Shown here: piece by piece, positions 16,990 to 26,060 of the stretch | Numbering within the stretch: the stretch's first letter is position 1 | Layout: each line of letters starts with the position of its first letter | Source: Croceivirga sp. | GTDB lineage: Bacteria; Bacteroidota; Bacteroidia; Flavobacteriales; Flavobacteriaceae | Direction of reading: 5' to 3' | Assembly: GCA_028284665.1 (NCBI GenBank) | Contig: JANQRG010000045.1 | Location: forward strand, 153,889 to 217,888 | DNA: 64,000 bases | Program-made: the position numbers and the translations under genes | Notes under the pieces: model-generated | Told to the model about the DNA's origin: nothing | The model's input: the letters and a program-made list of their open reading frames with translations, nothing else | The model's database searches: none

Positions 16990-18533
16990 GAAAGATATCT
17001 ATATAATGATACTATTGGTATACCCTTATATTTTGTAGGAGTAAGTGAGGTAATTTCAATCTGCTTCATATTCATCGCATCATTAATTATTTCTTGGTTT
17101 TCTTGGGCAAGAACAAATTGGATTCTGTCAATTGTCGCATCATAACCATCAAAGCCCGCTAAGTAGATCTTCTCTGCACCAAGGTTGACTGCGGTTTGGA
17201 CACCTATTGCCAAGGGTGAATCGCTAGATGCAGTTGTAAATTCGATATCTTCCAATTCAAAAGAAGAGCTTTTTAGCTGTTGAGGTATAATGGTTCCCAT
17301 TTTTCTTGGAAAAGGTGGAAAAACACAGACTCCTTTAAATTCTTCTTCGGATTCATTAGAAACCAACAACCTATTACCTTCAAAACCGGAAAGCACTAAA
17401 TACTGAGTAGCTCCTGTAGTTCTGAATTTTGTAATATGTTTTAATCCTGAATGGATTAAACAAGTAGTATTAGATTTTTCCAATAGTTTAGAAATCCCCT
17501 TTTCATTTGTATCTACCGAACCTCCTCCTCCAATTAATATAGCTTCCTTGAACTTAGATTCTTTTTTTAGTATCGGAAGTTTTAAATTATCATTCACCTC
17601 TTGTTTTTGATTACTTAAGGCATTAATAATGGTGTCTAAAGAATATCGATTCATGCCTACCCATTCCATAACTTGCTTTTGAGGTAAAGAATTTGCTCCC
17701 GAAAACATATAAGGAAGGTTTGTTCCCCAATTGTACTTTGCTCTAAGTGTTTCAAAACCTGCAACTATAGTGCTGAGATTATTATAATCCAAAGTCAATT
17801 TCTCTCTACTCTCCAAATAAGCGAGAAGCAGTTCTGTTCTTAAATTTCCTGCCCCTCTTCCCATACCAGTAATCGTCGCGTCAACAATTGAGCATCCCGA
17901 TCTTATAGCTGTTAAAGTATTAGCCAAAGCCATTTCTAAGTTATTATGTCCATGAAAACCAAGGGAAACTGTGGTTCTTGCTTTGACCATATTTACAATT
18001 TCCTTCACGTCTTCAGGAAAAACCCCTCCATAAGAATCAACCATGTAGAAGTAATCAATTTCATTTTCAAGTCCCTTCAGTAGGTCTAAAAAATCTTTAT
18101 GCTCCTTCCACGTAGACATGTACATCACATTGAATGCCACTTTAAATCCTAAGCTTTTCACAGACCTTGCTAAAAGGAGTGCTCTTTTAAAATTTATTGG
18201 AGCGACAGCAATTCTTACTAGATCGATGTAGGTCATGCAAGGTGTCAAAAGATTGGGGACATCCTTTGGTCGAATGTCCTTTTCATTTAGGATTACTGCA
18301 AGCTTTTTTGAAGGCATTCTCTTCTTAAGGTCTTGCAAAACAAAAACAGGACAATAAAAAAATCTTCCTAAATACCCATTTAGAGGAATACTTCGGTAGC
18401 CTATTTCCACATAATCAATAGGCGAAAGCTCCATAGTACGGCAATAATCATTTACCAATTTTTCATCAAAATCCCAATTGGTATAATATCCACCATCCCT
18501 TAGAGTACAATCTAAAATACTTAACATAGTCAA
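16986..18533 (-). CDS. DRE-TIM (HMGL-like) aldolase fused to a GT42/DUF115-like C-terminal domain
   Basis: 515 aa in two parts. Residues 4-310 form a DRE-TIM metalloenzyme barrel with DCTLRDGG (8-15), MVDSYGG (164-170), the metal-binding GFHGHNN (192-198) and GMGRGAGNLRTE (223-234), closest in style to 4-hydroxy-2-oxoacid aldolases. Residues 329-515 form a second Rossmann-like domain: ILIGGGGSVD (332-341) and SPLAIGVQTAVNLGAEKIYLAGFDGYD (439-465), which parallels the hallmark of GT42/DUF115 proteins. No His is seen where GT42 has its catalytic one, so the domain may bind nucleotide or be inactive. The barrel would condense pyruvate (or acetyl-CoA) with an aldehyde. It opens the coupled set with the CMP-sugar synthetase and the phosphatase. 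The start may be ATG 18533 or ATG 18527. Confidence 0.8.
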   Translation of the reverse strand: MTMLSILDCTLRDGGYYTNWDFDEKLVNDYCRTMELSPIDYVEIGYRSIPLNGYLGRFFYCPVFVLQDLKKRMPSKKLAVILNEKDIRPKDVPNLLTPCMTYIDLVRIAVAPINFKRALLLARSVKSLGFKVAFNVMYMSTWKEHKDFLDLLKGLENEIDYFYMVDSYGGVFPEDVKEIVNMVKARTTVSLGFHGHNNLEMALANTLTAIRSGCSIVDATITGMGRGAGNLRTELLLAYLESREKLTLDYNNLSTIVAGFETLRAKYNWGTNLPYMFSGANSLPQKQVMEWVGMNRYSLDTIINALSNQKQEVNDNLKLPILKKESKFKEAILIGGGGSVDTNEKGISKLLEKSNTTCLIHSGLKHITKFRTTGATQYLVLSGFEGNRLLVSNESEEEFKGVCVFPPFPRKMGTIIPQQLKSSSFELEDIEFTTASSDSPLAIGVQTAVNLGAEKIYLAGFDGYDATIDRIQFVLAQENQEIINDAMNMKQIEITSLTPTKYKGIPIVSLYRYLS

Positions 18534-19278
18534 TCCATTAAAAGGAACACAGCGGCTTCCGGGTTAATCGAAATAAAATACAGGTCATACTTCCCATCGA
18601 TGACCTTTGTTTTGAAATTATGGTTTTAGTTCTCATATTTTATGGACTTTTTTGACCTATATAAGCGGAGAAAAAGGCGTTCTGTAAAAAAGGAATTGTT
18701 CTTTGTCATATCAGAGAATAAGACCGTAAAAGATTCTTTCCCTATTAAAATCATTTTCAGTATGAATTATTAGTCTAGTTTATTTTGTTAGGAATTTTAA
18801 ATTAAATTTTATAATCCAATTTCCATTTGTGTTGAATCTTTACCGCATTATTGTCTAAGCACTTCTCTCCAAGTTGTTTGAAGAATAAAACAAAGATGTT
18901 ATTTTTCACTATTTCAACTTAAGGGAGAATTTCAAAAAAATCCCTCTACAAAAAGCGTTGCCCTTCATCAAAACCACCACCAGAATTATTCATTTATGAA
19001 AAAGAATAAGTTTCCAAATAAAACCACTAAAATCCTCAATTCAATCAGTTTTAGGTTTAACTATAAACTCGTGTTAAGACTCAAAATCCAGGTTAACTGT
19101 TTTAGCCTAAATTATAGCCTGTTACCAAACGCATGGACTTACTTGACTATTACGCCATATCTGGCCACTACAAAACTACTGGTAAAATTTTCATGTACAA
19201 ATTCATTGTTTAACATATAGTTAGAAGCGAACACTATCTAAGTCGGTGGCGTTTTTTGATCTTTTGAGGGACCATTTC
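18534..19278. other. Gene-free AT-rich gap between rfbC and the aldolase gene
   Basis: About 745 bases without a convincing gene. A 74-codon open stretch on the plus strand from 18996 has no recognisable family and opposes the operon. The gap divides the dTDP-sugar genes from the AT-rich core, so it may mark an exchange boundary and may hold the promoter of the aldolase-led operon. I looked for a remnant of rfbD, which is missing between rfbA and rfbC, and saw none. An inverted repeat is annotated separately. Confidence 0.5.
18582..18606. promoter_or_regulatory. Inverted repeat upstream of the aldolase operon
   Basis: AGGTCAT and ATGACCT form 7-bp arms separated by 11 bases, centred about 60 bases upstream of the aldolase start. 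A further TGACCT half-site occurs at 18653-18658. This could be an operator or a leader hairpin. It may be chance in AT-rich DNA, and no regulator gene is adjacent. Confidence 0.25.
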
Positions 19279-19836
19279 CTAAATTCTGTCTGGCAAAGTG
19301 CTAAATGAGGGCAATTGCTTGTCTTTAGAGGACACTATTATTTTATTAGTATTTAATTTCCAATCAATATTCAGAAAACTGTCATTAAATACTATTCCGC
19401 TTTCTGAATCTTTATCATAATAGTTGTCGCACTTATAAAAAAAATGCACCTCTTCACTCAAAACCACAAAACCATGGGCAAAGCCTCTCGGGACAAAAAG
19501 CTGCTTTTTGTTCTCCGAGTTCAGTTCTATGGAGAAGTGTTGACCATATGTTGTCGAGTTTTTCCTCAAATCAACAACCACATCCAAGACCTTTCCAAAC
19601 AAAACTGATACCAATTTTGCTTGGGCAAACCCCCCTTTTTGAAAATGCAAACCCCTAAGTACCCCTTTTGTTGAATAGGACTGGTTATCCTGTACAAAGT
19701 TTACTTGATATCCTAGAACTTCTTCAAACCGTTTTTGACTAAAACTCTCAAAAAAATGCCCTCTATTATCTTCAAATATTTTGGGGTGTAATACCAAACA
19801 GCCCTCAAGTGGTGTTTTTTCAACTTCCATTCTCAA
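19279..19836 (-). CDS. rfbC: dTDP-4-dehydrorhamnose 3,5-epimerase
   Basis: 185 aa cupin-fold epimerase. RGLHFQ places the catalytic His at 64, and [11 protein letters not shown] (113-123) is the family signature. It converts dTDP-4-keto-6-deoxyglucose to the L-lyxo form on the way to dTDP-L-rhamnose. The start overlaps the rfbA stop by 4 bases; the second Met (19830) is an equally possible start. The next enzyme of the pathway, the reductase RfbD, is not encoded in the window. Confidence 0.95.
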   Translation of the reverse strand: MRMEVEKTPLEGCLVLHPKIFEDNRGHFFESFSQKRFEEVLGYQVNFVQDNQSYSTKGVLRGLHFQKGGFAQAKLVSVLFGKVLDVVVDLRKNSTTYGQHFSIELNSENKKQLFVPRGFAHGFVVLSEEVHFFYKCDNYYDKDSESGIVFNDSFLNIDWKLNTNKIIVSSKDKQLPSFSTLPDRI

Positions 19837-20696
19837 TTATTTAAAAGCGCTAAGAGGCTTTCACCATAGCCACTTTTCATCAAAGGTTTTGCCAAAGCGA
19901 TAAATTCTTCCTTATTTAAATATCCCATTTCATATGCTGCGGCTTCGATAGCGCCTATTTTGAGTCCTTGTCTTTCTTCGATAACCTCAATAAATTGAGA
20001 TGCTTGCATCAACGATTGGAACGTTCCGGTATCTAACCAGGCCGTACCCCTATCTAAAATACTTACGTTTAATTTGCCATTTTCCAAATACGCTTTGTTC
20101 ACATCGGTAATTTCAAGCTCTCCTCTGCGACTCGGTGAAATATTCTTAGCTATTTCAATTACATCGTTGTCATAAAAATATATTCCGGGCACAGCATAAT
20201 TGGATTTAGGATTATCAGGTTTCTCCTCAATACTAATTGCTTTTCCTTGCTTATCAAACTCTACAACCCCATACCTTTCCGGATCATGAACTCTATAGGC
20301 ATAAATAATCCCCCCATCTGGATTATTATTTGATTGTAGAAGTTTTGACAACCCCGAGCCATAAAAAATATTATCGCCTAAAATGAGTGCCACTTTATCA
20401 TTTTCGATGAAATCGGCTCCTATAATGAATGCCTCAGCAAGACCATTTGGAGCCTCTTGCTCAGCATAAGAAAAAGAGCAACCAAACTTTTTGCCATCGC
20501 CCAAAAGGCCCTTAAAAAGTGGCAGATCTTTCGGCGTAGAGATGATCAAAATCTCTTGAATACCCGCATACATTAGCGTCGATAGCGGATAATAAATCAT
20601 AGGCTTATCGTAGATAGGCATTAACTGCTTACTTAACGACAATGTCAATGGATATAACCTAGTTCCCGAACCTCCAGCCAATATTATTCCTTTCAT
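19833..20696 (-). CDS. rfbA: Glucose-1-phosphate thymidylyltransferase
   Basis: 287 aa, normal length. [11 protein letters not shown] (8-18) is the dTTP-binding loop, followed by [18 protein letters not shown] and later GDNIFYG, typical of RmlA. It makes dTDP-glucose from glucose-1-phosphate and dTTP, the first step to dTDP-rhamnose and other dTDP-deoxysugars. It lies 35 bases downstream of rfbB and overlaps rfbC, forming one operon. Confidence 0.97.
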   Translation of the reverse strand: MKGIILAGGSGTRLYPLTLSLSKQLMPIYDKPMIYYPLSTLMYAGIQEILIISTPKDLPLFKGLLGDGKKFGCSFSYAEQEAPNGLAEAFIIGADFIENDKVALILGDNIFYGSGLSKLLQSNNNPDGGIIYAYRVHDPERYGVVEFDKQGKAISIEEKPDNPKSNYAVPGIYFYDNDVIEIAKNISPSRRGELEITDVNKAYLENGKLNVSILDRGTAWLDTGTFQSLMQASQFIEVIEERQGLKIGAIEAAAYEMGYLNKEEFIALAKPLMKSGYGESLLALLNN

Positions 20697-20731
20697 TTGT
20701 AATTGGTTAAATGCTTCAAAAATGAATTAAT

Positions 20732-21778
20732 CTAGGAATACATTTTATCGTAATAGTCTTGATATTCTCCGGAAGTAACGTTATTGAGCCACTCTTTATT
20801 AGCCAAGAACCAATCAATGGTTTTTTCAAGACCTTGTTCAAAAGTAACCGAGGGTCTCCATCCTAATTCTTTGGTTATTTTGGTGGCATCGATTGCGTAC
20901 CTTAAGTCATGACCTGGACGATCTTTAACATGAGTTATGAGTTTTTGTGAGGTTCCTAGGGTTCGCGCTAATTTCCTGTCCATGATATCACATAATAACC
21001 TCACTAAATCAATGTTTTGCCATTCATTGAACCCGCCAATATTATAGGTTTCATGATTTTTACCCCTATGAAATACTAAATCAATTGCATCCGCATGATC
21101 TTCTACGTACAGCCAGTCTCTTGTATATTTTCCATCACCATAAACCGGTAAGGGCTTATTTTCCATAATATTATTTATGAATAAGGGTATGAGCTTTTCC
21201 GGAAAATGATTTGGTCCGTAATTGTTTGAGCAATTGGTGATTACATAAGGCATATTATAGGTTTCTCCATATGCCCTTACAAAATGGTCTGAGCTTGCCT
21301 TCGAGGCGGAATAAGGTGAATTTGGGTCGTAGCAGGTGGTTTCCGTAAAAAGTCCATCAGGGCCCAGAGAACCATAAACTTCATCTGTACTTATGTGATA
21401 GAAGCGTTTTCCAGTACTATTATCCTTTTCCCAAATTCTTTTTGAAGCATTTAAAAGATTGACAGTTCCAATAATATTTGTTTTAACAAATGCCAGGGGA
21501 TCTTTAATTGATCTATCAACATGAGATTCCGCGGCTAGATGTACTACCCCATCAAAATTTATCTCTTCAAATATTTTATTTACAAATTGTTCATTGACAA
21601 TATCGCCTTTTATAAAAACATGGTTTTCACAGTTTTCAATATCCTTTAAGTTTTCTAAATTACCCGCATAGGTAAGTTTATCAACATTATAAATGTTATA
21701 ACTGGGATATTTAGTTACAAATCTTCTAATAACATGTGAGCCAATAAACCCCGCCCCACCAGTAACAAGTATTCGCAT
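20732..21778 (-). CDS. rfbB: dTDP-glucose 4,6-dehydratase
   Basis: 348 aa extended SDR. GGAGFIGSH (7-15) binds NAD; AAESHVDRS (82-90), STDEVYG (130-136) and the catalytic YSASK (156-160) are exactly the RmlB set. It forms dTDP-4-keto-6-deoxyglucose. It starts 17 bases after the Wzz-like gene ends and leads rfbA and rfbC. Confidence 0.97.
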   Translation of the reverse strand: MRILVTGGAGFIGSHVIRRFVTKYPSYNIYNVDKLTYAGNLENLKDIENCENHVFIKGDIVNEQFVNKIFEEINFDGVVHLAAESHVDRSIKDPLAFVKTNIIGTVNLLNASKRIWEKDNSTGKRFYHISTDEVYGSLGPDGLFTETTCYDPNSPYSASKASSDHFVRAYGETYNMPYVITNCSNNYGPNHFPEKLIPLFINNIMENKPLPVYGDGKYTRDWLYVEDHADAIDLVFHRGKNHETYNIGGFNEWQNIDLVRLLCDIMDRKLARTLGTSQKLITHVKDRPGHDLRYAIDATKITKELGWRPSVTFEQGLEKTIDWFLANKEWLNNVTSGEYQDYYDKMYS

Positions 21779-21795
21779 CTGATTTTTTAATTTAT

Positions 21796-22806
21796 TTATA
21801 AGGCTCGAGCTGCTCTATCTAGGTATTTGAGAAAAGACCATGCGAAAAATCCTCCAACTAATATCAAGGGTACCGCCACCAAAATGTCTTCAAAAAAAGG
21901 CTTTTTGACTTCTTGGGGTTGTCCAAAATTGATGACTTTAATAGCATTTTCCCTTGTCTTTAGCTCCAGATTCTTTAATTCAATATCTTGAATTAATTCA
22001 TTCTTCAAATCAAAGAGTTCTCTGATATCTAATTGCTCTTCATTTTCCAGGACAATACGGCTCTCACTTTTCCTGTTTTCTTCTGCCGCCAGGTTGGACG
22101 AATATTGGGTAATCAATTCATCCAATTGTTTAATTAATGCTTTATTTTCCTGAATTCGGTTTTCAGCATTATCCAGATAAACCTCAATCAACTCATTGAA
22201 ATAGGGATTGGAATTAATGTATTCCATTAATTTCTTCGCACTTTCGTAACCAAGGGCGTTATCCTTATAGGAGAATGTAATCTTATGATTTAAGGAATTA
22301 CGACTCAATATTTCATTGCGTACTACGTCAGAAACCGCACCAGAAACATCCAATCCTCTAAGTAACTCCAGGTACTTCAACTCATCTTCAAGCTTGCTTT
22401 TCTTATCTCCTAGTGAAACAACCGTTATCTCAAACCCTTTAAGCGCTTCAATTTCGATATCCAAAGGCTCAAAAAAGGCTTTGTTTTTTGCTTTAATGTT
22501 GGCCTCTATTTCTGCCACAACATCGTAGAGATAATCCTTACTTTCAATATTAGGACGAACAATTACTTCCGTCTTCATCTTGGCTGAAGATATTTGCTTC
22601 AATCCATAACCTGCTAAAATCCCCAAAACCCCGAGCCCGATTAATATAAAAATGTTCTTTTTAATATATAGAAAAAATCTAAGGAGACCAATAAAAATTC
22701 TATTGAACCCCTTTCCTATCAATTTAAACAATTGCCCCAGATCAATCTCATCGGAAGGGTTGTTTTGCTTGGGTGTATTTTGTTGTTGTGATGGTAAATT
22801 TTCCAT
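21796..22806 (-). CDS. Wzz-like polysaccharide chain-length determinant
   Basis: 336 aa. A polar N-terminus, one membrane helix at about residues 51-69, a long periplasmic region with coiled coil (about 195-285) and a second membrane helix near 308-326 with a short basic tail give the Wzz topology. Wzz proteins set the repeat number made by Wzy at the inner membrane. No tyrosine-kinase domain is attached. It begins 3 bases after the DUF6909 stop and is followed 17 bases later by rfbB, placing it at the head of the polysaccharide genes. Confidence 0.82.
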   Translation of the reverse strand: MENLPSQQQNTPKQNNPSDEIDLGQLFKLIGKGFNRIFIGLLRFFLYIKKNIFILIGLGVLGILAGYGLKQISSAKMKTEVIVRPNIESKDYLYDVVAEIEANIKAKNKAFFEPLDIEIEALKGFEITVVSLGDKKSKLEDELKYLELLRGLDVSGAVSDVVRNEILSRNSLNHKITFSYKDNALGYESAKKLMEYINSNPYFNELIEVYLDNAENRIQENKALIKQLDELITQYSSNLAAEENRKSESRIVLENEEQLDIRELFDLKNELIQDIELKNLELKTRENAIKVINFGQPQEVKKPFFEDILVAVPLILVGGFFAWSFLKYLDRAARAL

Positions 22807-22809
22807 ATG

Positions 22810-24495
22810 CTATGAATTGAAAATCTGCTCTAAGAATTTGTCCGTGATCAAATAGGTGGGTTTTACTCCCTGTGTGCCTAAGCCTCCAGAGGCCAACGTA
22901 CTTCCAGTCTTTAATGGATTATCTGAAGCGTAATAGGCATATCTGGTTTTGACATCCTTTCGTATACTCTTACGTATCTTTGAAGCCGATTGGATGGCCT
23001 TCTGATAATGTACTCCTTCCATTTCCAATCCAATTACGTTCCAGGTGCTGTCATGAAAGAACTTTAGGATATCCTTGTTTTGCAAGGACGTACCCAAAAC
23101 AGTTACCATAGTGCCTTCCGCCACATTCAAACCATATCCTTCGAAATCCTTAGCAGAGAGTTCATTGGAGAAAGGGTAGTTATCTGCAGTTCCTTCGAAG
23201 ATATGGGCAGAAGGAATCATTAAATCGCCTTTTCCCCCATCTAAAATTCCCGCCTTTCCCATTATCGATATTGAGCAAACTTCCAGATACGTTTTTTCTC
23301 CATTTACCGTGTAGGGTTTCAACAGCTCGTCAATGGTTTCATAGGCTTGTTCCCCAAACGCATAATCCATTACAAAGATAATTGGTTTTTCGGCTTTGGG
23401 CTTTTCCTCCTTGAAAGAATAACAACAGGCAGCATCATTAAACTTTTCGGTATCAAAGAGTTGTACGTCTATATTGGCCCCCGATGTATCATCAATAAAA
23501 GCCATGCCGTTATTCTGTGCTACCTCATTTACTTTTTTTCTCAAACCACCATTTTTCGGTAAACTTAAAGCTTGGTAGATATCTATAGCTTTGCTGTTAG
23601 GAAATTCCTTTTTTAATGCGTTTCTGGCAAAAAGCGTATTCATAACACTATGCATATTAGCGCTGATAATATGAATAGGCCTTTCCAGCAAATCCAATTC
23701 CAGTAATTTGTCTTTAATGGCTATTGCCCAACGTTCTCCATGAAGATGATGCCCTAAGCGTTCCCGGAGCAAGGGGCTAAAAGTAATTGTTCGTTTAACT
23801 CCCGTGGTTACCTCTTCAATAGACAATTTTCCCAACCAGTAAATAATCTCCAAAAACCGGTCTGGTTTTTCCTCATTTCCCAGTTTTTTGTGGATATCCA
23901 CCACTTCTTCAAAAGTCCTGCTCAGAATGTTAGCCACGTGAATTAGTGCCACTTCACGTTCGGCCTCTGTTTTCTCCTCCTTTTGTATGAAAGCTACAAG
24001 CTTATCCCAATCGCGCACCGTGGTTTGATCTTCTTCAATCAAAACCCGATCGCAGATTTTGTTGGCCTCAATAAACAAAAAGGTAAGGTGGGTCAGGATA
24101 TCGTAGATATCGGATCTGCCACGGGTGATCTCAATGTTCAGTTGCTCTTCATCTATACGGTAACAATTTCTTCTCCTTTTGGGGGGAATAATGGGTTTTA
24201 AGTGGGACTTTGAAAATCCTTCATCTGAGGTAAGATTAATGAATCTACATTCTTCAATACCCTCGGGAAGTCGTTCAAGAACATATATCAACCCATTGAG
24301 TTCTCCTTTTTCCTCCGCAATGGATCCATAAATCTCAGGTCTTAACACCAATAGCGCATTCTTCAGGGCGTTTCCTGAAACTCCCGAAGGCTTATAAAAG
24401 CCCCTATTAAGCAGGTGTCGCATAGTGATATACAAGCGCTCAATTGCATTTGTGGACTCCTGCGCTCTTGTAGTTTCCTTGATCTTGGTAATCAT
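22810..24495 (-). CDS. DUF6909 family protein with nucleoside-phosphorylase-like C-terminus
   Basis: 561 aa from the ATG at 24495 (MITKIKE); a longer reading from the ATG at 24513 adds six residues with no sign of conservation. The N-terminal half is helical. The C-terminal half contains GKAGILDGGKGDLMIPSAH, then GTMVTVLGT, then VIGLEMEG, which parallels the PNP/UDP phosphorylase superfamily (phosphate or ribose loop, and the VEMEA glutamate). It resembles AMP nucleosidase or MTA/SAH nucleosidase in that part. It is a Bacteroidota family of unproven activity. Placed 57 bases after GH3 and 3 bases before Wzz. Confidence 0.78.
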   Translation of the reverse strand: MITKIKETTRAQESTNAIERLYITMRHLLNRGFYKPSGVSGNALKNALLVLRPEIYGSIAEEKGELNGLIYVLERLPEGIEECRFINLTSDEGFSKSHLKPIIPPKRRRNCYRIDEEQLNIEITRGRSDIYDILTHLTFLFIEANKICDRVLIEEDQTTVRDWDKLVAFIQKEEKTEAEREVALIHVANILSRTFEEVVDIHKKLGNEEKPDRFLEIIYWLGKLSIEEVTTGVKRTITFSPLLRERLGHHLHGERWAIAIKDKLLELDLLERPIHIISANMHSVMNTLFARNALKKEFPNSKAIDIYQALSLPKNGGLRKKVNEVAQNNGMAFIDDTSGANIDVQLFDTEKFNDAACCYSFKEEKPKAEKPIIFVMDYAFGEQAYETIDELLKPYTVNGEKTYLEVCSISIMGKAGILDGGKGDLMIPSAHIFEGTADNYPFSNELSAKDFEGYGLNVAEGTMVTVLGTSLQNKDILKFFHDSTWNVIGLEMEGVHYQKAIQSASKIRKSIRKDVKTRYAYYASDNPLKTGSTLASGGLGTQGVKPTYLITDKFLEQIFNS

Positions 24496-24552
24496 TGTAC
24501 TATTTCGGCACAAAAATACATGAAAATATACTATAGAAAACCAAGAAAACTC

Positions 24553-26058
24553 CTAGGTGGCTGTCCCAAATGCGCTTAACCCTTCGGCTAGTTTCCGATC
24601 GTTGGACAGGCGCTGTACCTTGTTCTGGCCTCCCAGTTTTCCCATAGATTTCATGTATTCTTTAAATCCTCCTATCTGAATTGGGGTGATCTTTAACCGT
24701 TGCAAGATTTTCCCATCGATCAAATCAAAATAATAGCTGTTTTGCTCTTGAAGTGTTTTGTCTAAAACTTCGGCAAACTGATTTAAATCTTCCGGAAGGC
24801 TCTCAAATTCAACCAACCACTCATGATAGGGAAGTTCCCCTTCTGAAGGATTCGTATGTGGTGCTACGGTAAACTCGTTAACCACTGCATTCGTCTGTTC
24901 TATTCCTGCTTTCATCGCTTCTTCTACTTCTTTCGCGATCACATGTTCTCCAAAGGCAGAGATGAAATGTTTAATTCTTCCGGAAACAATGATTTTATAG
25001 GGATCCAAAGAAATAAACTGAACGGTATCTCCTAGGTTATAGGCCCAAAGTCCGGCATTAGTACTTATGATCATTACATAATTTGTTCCAAGAACTACCT
25101 CGTGTAACAGTAATCGTCTGGGACTATCTTTGAAGAACTCATCGGCGGGAACAAATTCGTAAAAAACTCCTGCGTTGAGCAGTAATAGCATTCCCTTTTC
25201 TTGTTGTGAATTTTGATAGGCAAAAAAGCCTTCGCTGGCCGGAAATAGTTCTATACTATCTACTTTTTTTCCAATCAGGTTTTCAAATTTGGATCTGTAG
25301 GGCTCGTAATTGACCCCTCCATAAATAAAAAGCTGGAAATCCTGGAAAAGCTCACCAATCCGTTTTTGATGTTTATGCTTTAGTTTTTCAAAATACATTT
25401 GTACCCAGGAAGGGATCCCTGCTATAACGGTCATGTTTTCGTTTTCTGTCTCCGCTATAATAGCATCCACTTTGGTTTCCCAATCCTCAATACAATTCGT
25501 TTCCCAGCTGGGGAGGCGATTTCTTTGAAGATATCCCGGCACATAATGCGCCGAAATCCCTGAAAGCCGACCCACCTTAATTCCTCCTTTGGTATCAAGT
25601 GTAGGACTCCCTTGAAGAAAAATCATTTTCCCATCTACGAAACCGGAATTCCCGGTTTCATGGATATAACTCAGGATAGCGTCCCGTGAAGCGTTGACCT
25701 GACATCGTATCGATTCTTTGGTGATTGGTATATATTTTACTCCTGAAGTAGTGCCCGAAGTTTTGGCAAAATAGCTTGGTTTACCCGGCCAAAGAATATC
25801 TTTTTCCCCTTGAATTACCAATTCCACATAAGACCTTAGTTCCTCATAATCACGTATCGGAACTTTTTTTACAAATTCCGCATGTGTTGAAATCGTTGAA
25901 AAATCATGATCTGTTCCAAACCTGGTCAGGCGAGCTTTCGCAATGAGCGATTGAAATACCTTTTCTTGAGCAGCGATTGGATGGTTGATCCACTTCCCAT
26001 TTTTCTTGGCCATCCAATATGCAAAGACCTTTGCGGCAACAGCTTTAAGGGACATCAT
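24553..26058 (-). CDS. GH3 family (auxin-responsive promoter-like) acyl-adenylating protein
   Basis: 501 aa. Bacterial GH3 proteins belong to the ANL adenylating superfamily. AKTSGTTSGVKYIPIT is the ATP-binding P-loop-like motif; YGGVNYEPY and LFPASEGFFAYQ match the family core, and LWAYNLGDTVQF with SGRIKHFISAFGEHV gives the hinge region. In plants the family joins amino acids to hormones; the bacterial substrate is not known. The start is 2 bases past the M23 peptidase stop, so the two genes are co-transcribed. Confidence 0.88.
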   Translation of the reverse strand: MMSLKAVAAKVFAYWMAKKNGKWINHPIAAQEKVFQSLIAKARLTRFGTDHDFSTISTHAEFVKKVPIRDYEELRSYVELVIQGEKDILWPGKPSYFAKTSGTTSGVKYIPITKESIRCQVNASRDAILSYIHETGNSGFVDGKMIFLQGSPTLDTKGGIKVGRLSGISAHYVPGYLQRNRLPSWETNCIEDWETKVDAIIAETENENMTVIAGIPSWVQMYFEKLKHKHQKRIGELFQDFQLFIYGGVNYEPYRSKFENLIGKKVDSIELFPASEGFFAYQNSQQEKGMLLLLNAGVFYEFVPADEFFKDSPRRLLLHEVVLGTNYVMIISTNAGLWAYNLGDTVQFISLDPYKIIVSGRIKHFISAFGEHVIAKEVEEAMKAGIEQTNAVVNEFTVAPHTNPSEGELPYHEWLVEFESLPEDLNQFAEVLDKTLQEQNSYYFDLIDGKILQRLKITPIQIGGFKEYMKSMGKLGGQNKVQRLSNDRKLAEGLSAFGTAT

Positions 26059-26060
26059 GT

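Noticed and set aside
18996..19220. 74-codon plus-strand open frame in the gap before the aldolase
   Set aside because: Composition follows the AT-rich DNA, it has no recognisable motif or upstream promoter, and it opposes all neighbouring genes.
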